Of a DNA stretch of 64,000 nucleotides, positions 22,668 through 34,016 are shown piece by piece. This DNA is from Cryptomeria japonica (taxonomy: Eukaryota > Streptophyta > Pinopsida > Cupressales > Cupressaceae): assembly GCF_030272615.1 (NCBI RefSeq), contig NC_081405.1:574723752-574787751 (forward strand). The letters run 5' to 3'. Under the pieces are notes generated by a model, which did not search any database, was not told the DNA's origin, and worked only from the letters and a program-made list of their open reading frames with translations. Both the position numbers and the translations under genes were made by a program. Every line of letters starts with the position of its first letter. Within the stretch, counting starts at the first letter, position 1.

Positions 22668-25600
22668 AGGTCATTTATTGGAATGTTAGGGGCTTAAATG
22701 CCCCTAACAAAAGATGCTTCATTAAGTCACAATTAGACTTAATGAAGTGTGATGTGTTAATGTTGTAAGAGACTAAGTTAAGTATGTAGGGTGCTGAATC
22801 TTTATTTTCTAAATGGAAATTGTGGAAATTTTGTCTTTCCCCCTCTGCGGGCGATTCTAGGGGTTTGGCTATTATTTTGAATGATGCTTCTACTGAGTTA
22901 TCTTTGGTTGTTTTTGCTCCTTTATAGATGTTGGCTTTGGTAAAGAGTAGGAATTCGAATGTCAAGTTCTGGTTATTTAATGTTTATGGTCCAATGTCTA
23001 TAGTGGGGTAAAGAGCTATCTGGGACTCTCTATCTATTGCCTCCTCTCCTCTGCAAGGCTAGTTTATGGTTTTTTGTGGTGATTTTAATGGCATTACTTG
23101 TGATGATGATAAAATTGGGGGTATTCTACCGAATAAGTGTATTATGGTTGATTTTATAGCTTTCATTCAAAATAATGTTTTGATTGATTGTAAAACTCTG
23201 AATGGTCCTTTTACTTGGACAAATATGAGAAAATATTTTTCATAGATTGCTGAAAGGCTTGATCGGTTTTTGATTTATGATAATTGGATCTCTTTAGATG
23301 TGGATGTTGTTGTTATGGTATTGCCCGATTCCAGATCTAATAATTTTCCAATTATGTTGTCTATTTTGGAGGATAGAGCTCTTGGGAAGTCTTTGTTTAA
23401 ATTTGAGCCTATGTGGTTTAGAGATCCTTGTTTTCTAATGCTCTTATAATCTTGGTGGGTCTCAACCCCTTTTATTTCTAAAACTAGAATGTTTTGATTT
23501 GTCAAAAAGATCTCCTTTGTTAAAGAAAAAATTAAGTCCTAGAATGTCTTGCATTTTAAAAACATTTTCTCAAAGATGGATAGAATCCAAGAAGAGCTCA
23601 AAGTTTTAAATTCCATGGTTATGAAAATTGGGATGGATTCTGCTACCTTTGATAAACATAAATTGTTAAATTCTCAGCTTGAGGAAGTTCTCTCTCTCTA
23701 GGAAATATATTGATGACAGAAATCTAGGGACCTATGGCTTACTGATGGAGATAGGAACAATAAATTTTTCCGTTCATCCACTAAATTAAAATGGCAGTGG
23801 AATAGGATTTCTTGTAGTCAAAATCCTAAAGGGGTTTTCCTTTCAGAGGAGAAGGATATTGCCACTGAGGTTGTTTGTTTCTTCAAATATTTGCTAATTG
23901 AGGAATCTTCTATTTTTGATGATAGCTTTTCTTTGGCTATCCATAAACTTATATCTGATGAGGATAATAACATGCTTATGGTTCCTTTTTCTGCTTAGGA
24001 AGTTAAGGAGGTTGTCTTTTCCATGGCACTTGATAAGGCCCTCAGACCTAATGGTTTTACTGGTAATTTTTTTAAAAGTGTTGGTCTTTTCTCGCGGAAT
24101 AACTTCCTCTTGTTTTAGAGGAGGCAAGGTGTAATAGATCTATTTTGAAGGAATTATATACAACTCTTATTCTCATCATTCCTCAATTAGAGAATCCTAA
24201 GTCTTTTGTTGATTTCCGCCCAATTGCATTATGTAATACTTTATATAAGATTATCACTAAAGAGATCTTTGTGTGACTTGCCAAGCTTATTCCTAAGATT
24301 GTTTCAGGTGAGCAGGGTGGTTTTGTCCCAAGTAGGGAGATGACGGAAGGTGCTATTATGGCTCATGAGATTCTGCATTATATCTTCCATCTTTCTTTTT
24401 CTACCATGATTCTTAAATTAGATATGATGAAGGCTTATGATAGGGTTAGTTTTCAATCTCTCTCTTATGTTCTTAAATATTTGGGTTTGGGGTAAAGTGG
24501 GTGAAATGGATCTATGCATGTATTTCTACTGCTAGGTTTTCTGTGACTTTTAATGGTTCCTCGTATGTTTTTTTTCTTCTTCCAGAGGTCTTAGGAAAGG
24601 AGACCCTTTGTCTACTTTCTTGTTTATTATTTTGGATGCTAGGGATAAAGGTCTTTGGAAGGGAATTAGTATTTCATACATGGTTGTTAATCATTATCAT
24701 TGTCTTTTTGCTGATGATACGTTATTGTTTGGTCATGCCACTATGGGTGAAGTAAAGGTTATTAGTAGGATGATTAGGGAGTACTCTAATTTCTCTTGTC
24801 AGAAGGAAAATAGTGCTAAATCTAATATTTTCTTTCTTAATGTTTCCCCTTTGGTGCAATCAAGATTGACACATTTTTTGGGTTTCTCTGTTGGTCAATT
24901 CCCTTGTAAGTATTTGGAGATTCCATTTTTCACTAGGTCTGAGAAGCAAAATTTTTGGGAAATAATTTTTGCTTCTGTTTCCTCAAGGGTTCTCTCTTGG
25001 TCTCACAAATGGCTCTCTTTTTCAAGAAAGATTGTGCTTATTAAGACTGTTTTAAATGTGGTTCCTATTTATTTGTTGTATGTTTTAAAAGCTCCCAAGA
25101 AATCAGTTGCTAATTTACAGTCAAACCTGAGGTCTTTTTTGTGGAATGATAATATAAATAATAGGGTTCACATCCCTTTGTTAGCTTCGGATAAGGTTTG
25201 TTCTTAGAAAGACAGGGGTGGTGCAGGGATTAGGGACTTAAGTAAATAAAATTTGGCTTTAGGAGCTAAATTAGTTTGGAAATTATATAAGCAACCCTCT
25301 TATAAGTGGGCATCTATTTTATTTGCAAAATACTTAAGAAATCATTCCAAGGAGGCGATCTTTACTGCTTCCTCGCTTCCTAAGGGTTCTGCAATTTGGA
25401 ACTTCATGGCTGAATGTAGGTCTATTATTCTTCCTAGTTTATCTTGGCTTGTACATAATGGTCGAAAATCTAGATTTTGGGAGGAAGTTTGGAATTTTTT
25501 GTCTGCTCTGACTATTCTGAGAGATTGGTCATCTCTTATGTCTCTTTTAAATCTTCTTGGGGTTTGTTTGTGGCTAATTATTTTTTTGTGGATTCCTCAA

Positions 25601-26863
25601 GGCTTGTCCTTGTTGCTAGATGATGGAGTCTCTTCCAGTTGATCAAGAGCTCAAATATTCTTTTCTTGAGGAATTATGTAAACATCAATTGGTCTATTCT
25701 GACATTGATGATGAGCTTATTTGGGTTCATTCAAAATCTAGAGAGTATTTAGTTAAGGATGGATATAAATATTTGTCTGCTAATTGTAGGGGGGAGGTTT
25801 TGCCCTATTGTTTGCTTTTGCATGTTGCCTGTCTTCCAAAGGCCTGGTGTTTTGCTTGGTTATTTGTCCAAGATAAAGTTTTCATAGGTATGAGGTTGGT
25901 TAGGCTTGGTATCACTATTGTTTTTCCATGTGTCTTGTGTGGAAGGTCATTAGAATCAGCTGATCATCTTTTTCTTCATTGTCCTTTTTCTTCTCAATGT
26001 TGGTACTGGTTGTTTAAGAAATTAAATTGGTCTGCAGCTTTATGTGGGGATCTTCTGTCTCAATTTATGGGCTGGCCACTATTATGTTCATCTTCTTTTT
26101 ATGCTTGTGTATGGATAATTGCCCCTTCTATTCTAATTTGGAAGATTTGGCTAGAAAGGAATAATATAATTTTTAGGAAACATTCTTCCTCTTTATCAGA
26201 TGTACTCTTTTGTATTGAGAAATACATCTCAGAATCTACTGTGGCCTTTATTTATAAGGGCCTTAGCCCTAAATGCATTTTTACTTCATGGGATAGTTGG
26301 GTCATTAGCCATTAGCTGACTTTTCATTTCCTTCCTATGTAAGGGGCCATTTCTAAGAAAAGGTCTCCCCTAATTTATAGAAAAGAAGTGGTTTGGTTAC
26401 CCCCCCTCCTTCAAAATACAAATTAAACTTTGATGGGGCTTCTCGAGGCAATCCAAGGAAGTCTGCCATTAGGGTGGCAGTTTTAGATGATAAGTCCAGA
26501 GTCATAAAAGCCCAGTGTCAGTGTATTCCTGTTGGGACAAATAATATGGCAGAGTTGCACGCTCTATCTGTTGGGCTTGACTTGCTTCTTTCATTACACA
26601 TCTTAGATGTGGTGATTGAAGGAGACTCTTTAGTTGTCTTTTATGCAATCACAAATTGCTCTTCTAACTCTTGGCATCTAAATTATTGGCTGAACAAGGT
26701 TCTATTGCAGCTTGAGTTCTTTAATTTTTTCTCTATTTCTCATTGTTATAGGGAAACTAATAGTGTTGTAGATTTCTTGGCAAATAAGGTCTTAATTGAA
26801 AATATTCAATCCTTGGTTGATATTGAAGAGAGTTGCTTGCCTCCTCATCCTTTGAAGCCTTAA
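22664..26863 (+). pseudogene. LINE-1a ORF2: AP endonuclease, reverse transcriptase, RNase H
   Basis: Begins GTGAAGGTC... giving 'VIYWNVRGLNAPNKR' at 22667, the N-terminal apurinic endonuclease motif. The usual ATG is GTG in this copy. Further endonuclease motifs are 'ETKL' (about 22770), 'CGDFNGI' (about 23080) and 'ERLDRF' (about 23255). RT: 'DFRPIALCNTLYKI' (about 24215), 'KLDMMKAYDRV' (about 24420) and an intact FADD at 24707-24718. A zinc-binding reverse-transcriptase-linked block (zf-RVT) lies at 25800-26020 (CVLCGRSLESADHLFLHC). An RVT_3-type RNase H at 26393-26863 keeps its acidic residues (NFDGASRGNPR, NMAELHAL, EGDSLV, VVDFLAN). Frameshifts occur near 24100, 24490-24610 and 25620, with many stops. 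Confidence 0.88.
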
Positions 26864-27686
26864 TTATTTCTGTTATTGCTACAAACTCTTTGGCTTTGCC
26901 TTGACCTCACATCTTGTTTCTTGTTTACCAACATGTATGCAGCTTAGTGTGATGGTGTATGGGGCCTTCTTGGTAATTTTATATCACCTCATTAAGTCTA
27001 CATGTTTTCTTGTAAGCTTAACCATGGTGTTCATCGGTGCCTAGATTTTGGGTGGTCATACTGATCTTGATTGTATATGTATGCAGTTAGTGTGAGGGTG
27101 TATGGGGCCTTCTTGTCTTCTTTACATCACCATATTGATTTTGCATATCTGCTTGTATTTTTAATCATGATGATGGCTGGTGTCTAGTTATTGGGTTGTC
27201 TCTAGACACTCTACTGCTCTTGATTGTATTATTTTTTGCATTGTACTGATTGATCAGTACTGGTTGTTTACAAAGTTTCTCTTTTAGTGAATCTTTAATG
27301 ATCACCCTCTACACTTGCAGTGGCGGCTTGCACGTATGATTAATTATGTTTCTTTTATTGCTTGATATTTGATGTGGCTAATTGTGTATGCTTATTAACA
27401 CGGTCATAGGGATTTGGCTTGTGCAAATAGCTTGCATTCATTATGGGAATTATGTGAAAGTTATGTTTGTTGTTTAATGAGGAGCGTTAATTGTTTTTCT
27501 AAAAGGTGGCGGCCTATGGAAGCTTGTTGGTATGGTGTTTTGTGTATTAGCTCATGTTGATCTTTGATCTGATATCATTTTAATTTGTTTGAAGGATGTG
27601 CTTCTTTATTAATGATGGGTTATTTTTTCTTTATAAGCTTGCTTCTTCTATTGGGTGCATTATTTTCCTTTGTGATTTTTTTAGTG
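26864..27686 (+). other. LINE-1a spacer between RNase H and the third ORF
   Basis: Non-coding. It contains a 144-bp-period direct repeat: 'tatgcag.ttagtgtga.ggtgtatggggccttctt' at 26936 and again at 27080, each followed by 'atcacc'. Confidence 0.7.
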
Positions 27687-28295
27687 ATGGAGGCTACTGG
27701 TTATAGAATTTTATTACGTGTTAAGCAGTATGATTTTCAGGATCCTCACATTTTTGATGATGAGAAACTTGGTCGATTGTTTAAAGTTCATTCTTTGGAA
27801 TTCTCTCTTGCTTTTCGCAAAGTGGTGGGCGAACGTTGGTTGGTGGAGAATGCTAATTATTTTCTTGCTGAAGTTGCTTCTCATTTTACTAATATGTGTA
27901 TGGACATGCTCTTGGATACTTCCCTAGTTCGGGTGTTATTGGATGCATACATTCATCCCTCTCTTTATTCTGCTCCTGATATGGATAATGCTTTGTCTCT
28001 TTATCATTTTGAGTTTGGTACTTTTCCTTATGGTGGGTTTGTACCTTGTTCTGAATTATTATCTAGTGGTTGGCACATTGAGCTACTTTAAGTTATAAGA
28101 GGTGGTTTGATTTCTAATCTTTATGATGACATGATGTTTTCTCTTGTGGCTTTCTCAAATCATGTGTCCCCAGATATCTTGGCTATGGTTGTTAATGTGT
28201 TTTCATGTATTCACTTTCTTCTTGACTCGTTGAAGGCAGTAATGTCTCTTCCAAGTGCAGTTGTACCTCTACAAGTGGTAGTTCTAGAGGATTAG
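27687..28295 (+). pseudogene. LINE-1a third ORF downstream of RNase H, unknown function
   Basis: From an ATG at 27687 (MEATGYRILLRVKQYDFQD) the frame runs to 28091 (TAA) and reads on in the same frame to a TAG at 28293-28295, about 200 codons in all. A longer ORF from 27585 only adds a hydrophobic, low-complexity N-terminus. I recognise no domain. It is helical-looking and mildly acidic, with 'RWLVENANYFLAEVASHF' and 'LISNLYDDMMFSLVAF'. It shares spacing and a few residues with an ORF at the corresponding place in LINE-1b (47724-48222). Most plant LINEs end soon after RNase H, so an extra ORF is notable. It could also be a captured or chance frame. Confidence 0.5.
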
Positions 28296-28677
28296 AATGA
28301 GGGGACTCCCCAGCCTTTGTCTCCTCCTGAGGAAGGTTCAAGTACTTTGTTTTTGTACTCTTGATGTTTCAGGTTCACCTTCTGATAGTTTTTTGTATTG
28401 GCTTCACATATTCTAGGGGGCTGGGATTTATTCATTTAACTGCCTCCGTTGGCCCTTCTGATTTTTTGGGGATGTTTTGGGACTGGTTTGGGTTATTCTC
28501 TTCATGTCTTTGATTGTAACCAGCTGTACTATTTTCCCTTTGGGACTTTATGGGCAAGACTCGAGGTTTTCTTTTCTTGGTTCTTTCTTACCGGTACTCT
28601 TTGAACCAGGTTGTATATATAAAAATGATAAATATTAATAAAATTAGTGGTTTTCCCCTTTTATTAGAAAAAAAAAA
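28296..28677 (+). other. LINE-1a 3' end and poly-A tail
   Basis: The 3' non-coding end with 'ataaatattaataaaatt' before the terminal 'ccttttattag' and a 10-nt A run at 28668-28677. The ending resembles those of LINE-1b (50070-50090) and the fragment ending near 39740. Confidence 0.75.
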
Positions 28678-29017
28678 CTGTTTCAATTAAATAATTCCTC
28701 TTAGATAAGAAAATATACAATAGAGAAAATGTATGAAAAAGGGCAAAATAACATATTCTTAGTTGACTTGTATGATTACTTAGTTATGAAACCAAACATA
28801 TAAGAAACCAATCTCTTATTGACATTCGAATGGAAATTTGATTTTCATCAAGTTCATGTTGACAAAGATTTTTATAATTTCTAAATTTTGATTTAATAAG
28901 TTCTTCAATAGTTTTTTAAAACAACCATATGCTCTTTCATTCCATATTCACTAATCTTAATTTAAAATAAAATCCTAAAACCACAAAAGATAGATTTTAG
29001 TAATATATGCATATATA

Positions 29018-29020
<3 letters not shown>

Positions 29021-29094
<74 letters not shown>
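29021..29094. repeat. (AC)n(TA)n microsatellite
   Basis: An uninterrupted AC run at 29021-29074 is followed by TA to 29094. Confidence 0.97.
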
Positions 29095-29244
29095 TAAATC
29101 TGATAATTCTAAAACAAAATTAACTATTTTCTCTATCCAAATATATAAATATATTAAAATAGTTTTTTTTTAATTCAAATCTTGATTATATAAAACATAA
29201 TTAACTAATAATTACATTTTAAGCACATAAAAAAAATACTAATA

Positions 29245-29252
<8 letters not shown>

Positions 29253-29290
<38 letters not shown>
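29253..29290. repeat. (AAT)n microsatellite
   Basis: About 12 uninterrupted AAT units. Confidence 0.95.
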
Positions 29291-29293
<3 letters not shown>

Positions 29294-29329
29294 TAATTAT
29301 TTTTAAACCACTACTAGGCCCCACAAAAT

Positions 29330-29540
29330 GGGGAGAGGAGGCAGTGGGGGTGTGGGGCCCACAACTCTACATGAGCCCACAACTCTAGGTGAGCCCACAC
29401 TGTGGTTTTCCCCACGCTATGGGTTGCCCACAAGTGTGGGTCACCCACAGCCATGGGTAGCCCACAAGCATGGGTTTTTCCCACGCTATGGGTTGCCCAT
29501 AGCCATGGGTAGCCCACACTATGGGTTGCCCACAGAACTA
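29330..29540. repeat. GC-rich array of CCCA...TGGG palindromic units
   Basis: Around eight units of the form CCCA(C/T)-N6-8-(A/T/G)TGGG spaced 16-20 bp apart, for example cccacagccatgggt, cccacaagcatgggt, cccacgctatgggt and cccatagccatgggt. Because each unit is nearly its own reverse complement, open frames arise on both strands (29328-29564 plus, 29314-29544 minus); neither is a gene. Confidence 0.85.
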
Positions 29541-30889
29541 ACAAAAACGTGCCCCCCTTTTTAATTAATTTTTTTTAAAATTAAATAAAATTAAAATAAA
29601 CAAATAAACCAACAGCAACATAATAAAATAAATTACCTTTCCCATGACTGGTAAAATTTATAATTTAATTTTTTTGGGGGGAATTTTTAGACATATTTTT
29701 TCTTAATAAACTCAAACAAATATAGTTGGATATAACCAATAAATCAAACATTTTCAAGATTCAATTTTTTCCCCAATTGACAGCCACTAAATAGGCATAA
29801 GAATTTTGAAATATAAACTTCCAAACCCAAATTTAACAACAAAATTATTTGTTTTTCTCTACAAAACAGAGATTCCCATGGAACAAAATTAAAATAAACT
29901 TAAATAGAGTATTTTTACAAAAAACATAGAGATTTCATAATCAACACTAAAATTCCATAACAGAGCTTTAAAACCATACCTTAAATTGCTTTCCTAGAAA
30001 TGAACATTGAAGGTGAATCCAAATCTTTTCACAAAAAAAAATCCCTTCCGACTTCTCCAACAGTTTCAACAAAACCACTTCAAACCAGAGAGAGCAAACT
30101 TTCCCCCAAAATTAAAAGTACTCCCTATTTTAGAAAAAATTCCAAATATAAAGAATTATACCCAAAAAATATTTATTAGGGAAATATTCTTTTCCTTAAT
30201 AAAATTCACCTTTTTCTAAAATGAAAATCGAAATGCTTTCCTCTGAAATGAGCAACATACAATATAAATTCCACTGATGATATAAATAACAAAATCAATT
30301 TAACTAAACAACTAAGAATGATTGATTATTTACTCTAACATTTAAGGGTCCCATATAAATTTATCCTGATCATATAAGTATGGCAAAAAATATTAATTAT
30401 TAATAATCATAAGATATTGATAATTAAGTTCACATTAGATAACACTAGAAGAAATTAATAGTCACAAAATGCAAAACACAAAACTCATCCAAACAAAGTA
30501 AAGACATGACCTGCATACCAATGCCAAAAAGGTGGCCTAATTGGTGATCTGATAGGGTTGACAAATGATTGACAACACTCACAATCGAGCAAGGATAGGG
30601 ATGATATTTATGACATTAAGAATATCTCTTCCACTTCCATCAGAATAATTAGGTACGCCTAGACCTGTGAAGCTAGGTGGATTCAGTACCTTGCACCTAC
30701 AATTCCCGTATCACTAAACCACACATACACATATATATACATTCAAACATAGTAGACACACCAATGAAGGAGAATTATAATGTTCTGTGTCTCTCCAAAG
30801 TGAGTGATGAAAAATCATCTCCTCACACCCCATATAATCTCCACACATACACAAAGATAGATACATAGTGTAACTCACACATAAATTAA

Positions 30890-31110
30890 ATATGTTAGTC
30901 CATGGTCAGTAACAAATGAGTAAAATTAACATTTCATCATCTATAAAATACAATGCATAAGCATAATTAACATCTACTCATTCAAATAAATAGTGCATAA
31001 TCAACATCTACTCCTTAATAAACAATAATGCATAATCAGATCCACTAAATCACACTCCAAAGAATAGTAAGCACTTACACCAAGATAATATGTCATCCAA
31101 GTACAAATGA
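30890..31110. repeat. Dispersed repeat, copy B (with 15660-15900)
   Basis: See copy A. Block order is shared, including 'aacatttcatcatctataaa' and 'cactccaaagaatag'. Copy B additionally repeats 'gcataatcaacatctact' internally. Confidence 0.5.
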
Positions 31111-31559
31111 TGTATATAATTATGTATCTTCTTGGATCAACATGTTAACAATTTACATGCCTCGACCAAAAACAAGGTAACCAAGTTGGCCTTCAAAAAA
31201 ATTCTACATGCTTCATTTACATACTTCATTTACCAAAATATATGCCTCAATTACCGGGACAAAATAAAAATCCACCAAACCCATAGATATGAATCTGTAA
31301 GAACAATTTATAATAAACTTAACTTCAAGATACAAATGTCATAGAATTCAGAATATAGAATTCATAGCTCATAAAACAAGGGACATAACCAATACCAAAA
31401 CTGGACATAAACCATAATAAGCAAAACATAAGATTTATGCTCTCCTCTTGAAATGACTCAAGTAGATAATACATTCCTTACTACTTCACATCACATACAT
31501 ACCTATCACCCATCACTACATAACATCATATATTTAACATCCATTGTAGCTCAATATGC

Positions 31560-31778
31560 AACATCCCGCCCTAATTGGATCACTGAGTTTGACAACAATG
31601 ACAACATTAACAATTCTATAGAAGTATCTTGTTTGAGTTCTAAAATGCCCACTATGAAAAACCTTTCTAGAATGGATAAATTTAAGGCTATTGCCAACAC
31701 CAAAAAGAACCGAGATGTGGATGCTTAGCCTAAGATGCAACAAAATATGGAGATTATAAAAAATTCTAGCTTTGAGTT
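31560..31778 (+). pseudogene. LINE-like 3' ORF fragment, left half
   Basis: The frame from about 31564 (PNWITEFDNNDNIN) continues through a TAG near 31726 to 'KNSSFEF', where the Sirevirus-like element interrupts it. Across the GAGTT duplication the frame continues at 38765 (LPSDDSDSLDTIGSDW). I recognise no domain. Context (a LINE-type 3' end near 39740) suggests the tail ORF of a third, truncated LINE. Confidence 0.35.
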
Positions 31779-31861
31779 TGTTGGCATTCTACACTCTAGT
31801 GAGAAATGATGGTGTTGTCATTGATGGCAACCTACTAGCAACCTACAGGAAACCTTGTGGC
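31779..31861 (+). repeat. 5' LTR, left piece (forward)
   Basis: 83 bp matching the start of the 3' LTR at 37990, through 'acctacagg.aaccttgtggc'. The match stops abruptly at 31861. Confidence 0.9.
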
Positions 31862-33740
31862 TATTAGGAATCCCACAGATACTGAGAGGGGGGGGGTGAA
31901 TCAGTATCTAACTGGTAATTATAATTTCTCAATTTAAAACATGCAGTACATATTATAACAGTGTACTGGTATGCAAGAAATAATTCAATAAATAGAATTA
32001 AAAGCATCCACATGAAAAGCACACCATAGCACAAGGATTTAACGAGGAAACCCAGTGTGGGAAAAACCTCGGTGGGATTTATGGCCCACAATTTCCACTT
32101 ACTGGCCAATAAGAGAATATTACTTACAAGAGGGGCCTGCACATGCAGGAAGGTCAATTTCCTAGAGCTCACTGCTCAATGGGAAGTCTCACTGACTTAC
32201 AATGTGGATTATACAAATCCAATATCTTGTACTGCTTTACAATTGCATCTATAATGCCTGATCTTCCTGTTTCTACTATGTTCTTTACATAAAACCTTTA
32301 ACCTATATTTTGCATAATAGGTCTGCCTAATACTTTTTTTTTCGCTTTCCATCACTTACAAAATGTCTACAATGATCTCTCTTATATATAAGAGTCATTT
32401 TATAACTTGCCAAGTCAGCTTACAAAGGTTTTTACAATAATAAACAAAATATAATATAACAAAAATCATGTCAGCCTTTGTGCTGGTATACTTTCTTTCT
32501 CTGTTCCGGTGTCGGTGGTCTGAGTTCTGGTGTAGAGTGTGATCTATTGATCCCAATGAACTATCTTGTTGGTGTAATGCCTTGCCGGTGCCATAGGATT
32601 GTAAGGTTTCCATCAATGACAAAACCTTCAATCACTCTCATTGGAGTGTGCATATGCCAACAATCTCCCCCTTTGGCATTGATAGCAACACTCATGAGAA
32701 ATTTCAAAAGTGTATCCAAAAATGTGAAGTCCAAAAATGTTACCAAAAATGTGTGTTCCCCCTGAGCATATGATTCCTGTGATATTGAATTTTCTCATAA
32801 CACTACTCCCCATTTGGCATCAATGACAAAGGTCATCAAGATGTCAGTAGAGTTTGTAGTTTCAACCTTGTAACTAGGTAGTTACAATTTGAAATAGATC
32901 CGCCAAAATCAAGTTTATACTCTCCATAAAGTTTTTACTGTCTCTTATTGCTATCTTTGTTCTTTTAACTCTACTGGTGAGGTGCTGTGTATGCTCTACC
33001 GGTGTTTTTTGTCCCCATATCAGTGCCTCAGATATTTCCTTCTGCAATGAAGCTAGATAGTCCAATCTTGGACTTAGTTTTAATCACAAATGTTTTGCCT
33101 TATTCACTATTCTCTCCTTTTCACTTTCTAATTTGAGTAACTCTTCCTCAAAATTTGTTATCCTCTGCTCAAAAACTGATAATGTATCAGGTGAGTTAAC
33201 AAAATTACCAACAAGTTTATTGATTTCATCCTATACCTTGCTTATTATCTTATCTATGTCTATTGTCAAAAAGTTTGTCTTGCAGATGTCTTTGTACCGA
33301 GTTTTGTATTCCTTTAATAAGTTACACAGTTCCAATAGAAGTGTGTCAATTTCCTTAGTACACTTCTTTATCTAATCTTCAAAGAATTTTTGCTTTTCAA
33401 TTTCTACCTTGTCCTTCAAGGTCTCTTCCTTTATTTTCTCAATGTTCTCTGTGATGTATTTAGACAAAGTATCAAGTTGTCCTAAAGAATCTTTATTGTC
33501 TATATTACAGTTAGGAGCAATTACCTTCAAAATTGGGATTGTGTCATCTATAGCTTTGTAAGCCTGTGAACTACAATCTATTATCCTTTTGATTGAATCC
33601 AAAAGTAATTCAATTACATTTGTTGGTTTGTGGTCTGCTAAGGAGGAACCAACATTCTGAATTCCATTGGTGGAGGTAGTAACCAAGCTTGTTGTGACCT
33701 CTGGTAGGTCTATTTGTGTTTGCATTTCTTTAAGCAATGG
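31862..33740 (-). mobile_element. Inverted 3' end of a related element (LTR plus tail of ORF2)
   Basis: On the minus strand this reads as the 3' coding tail (33740 down to 32663), a purine tract (ctccccct at 32663-32676 on the plus strand) and a full LTR, 32662 down to about 31862 (about 800 bp). Its coding tail (minus frame 33372-33749, with 'AIDDTIPILKVIAPNCN') matches the forward copy at 37069-37130 ('AIDDRIPILKMIAPKCN'), and 'KEISEAL' at 32874-33065 matches 37600. Divergence from the host copy indicates another family member. The right junction at 33738-33745 shares GGTTT with the resumed forward LTR. Confidence 0.85.
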
Positions 33741-33942
33741 TTTCCTCATTAAACATCTTGTGTTATGGTGTGTTTTCTATGTTGTCTTTAATGTTCCTAT
33801 TTACTGCATTAAATCTTGTTTGCCGGTACACTATTTTGGAATGCAAAAAACTTAATAAGGTTAAATATTTTGTTCACCATTTAGATATTGATTCACCCCC
33901 CCCCCCATCTAAGTATCTTTGGGACTATGATTAATCCGAACA
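33741..33942 (+). repeat. 5' LTR, right piece (forward)
   Basis: Matches the end of the 3' LTR (38563-38759): 'ttcct.rttaaacatcttgtg', 'ttattgattcacccccc', ending CCGAACA. Roughly 490 bp of the LTR middle is missing between the two forward pieces. Confidence 0.88.
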
Positions 33943-33944
33943 AT

Positions 33945-33956
33945 TGGTATCAAAGC
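33945..33956 (+). promoter_or_regulatory. Primer-binding site, initiator tRNA-Met type
   Basis: TGGTATCAAAGC, two bases after the LTR end and identical to the chromovirus primer site. Confidence 0.85.
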
Positions 33957-34016
33957 TTGGTCCTCTATTTTAAAAATTCTAATAGCTTGAAGAAGATTTG
34001 GACACCCGTATAGATG

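Larger units (their letters stand above)
20747..28677 (+). mobile_element. LINE-1a: near full-length plant L1-type LINE, 7.9 kb
   Basis: Order: ORF1 (20776 to about 22667), ORF2 with AP endonuclease, RT, zinc-knuckle region and RNase H (22664-26863), a third ORF (27687-28295), then a 3' end with poly-A at 28668-28677. A target duplication tttcaattaaataa occurs at 20733-20746 and 28681-28694; it extends to 17 nt with one mismatch (20730 and 28678). Length and duplication show that this copy is essentially complete at the 5' end, which is unusual for LINEs. Multiple stops and frameshifts make it inactive. Confidence 0.9.
28695..31560. other. AT-rich intergenic DNA with microsatellites
   Basis: No gene is recognised. 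It contains (AC)27 then (TA)10 at 29021-29094, (AAT)n at 29253-29290, the palindromic GC-rich array at 29330-29540, and a dispersed repeat copy (30890-31110). Short open frames at 30007, 30677, 31132 and 31453 match nothing. Confidence 0.5.

Noticed and set aside
29328-29564. Open frame with repeated Gly-Leu-Pro motifs
   Set aside because: Comes from the palindromic CCCA...TGGG array; the minus strand gives a similar frame.
32478-32765. 95-codon plus-strand frame
   Set aside because: Opposite strand of the inverted LTR and ORF tail; the minus strand gives the meaningful reading.
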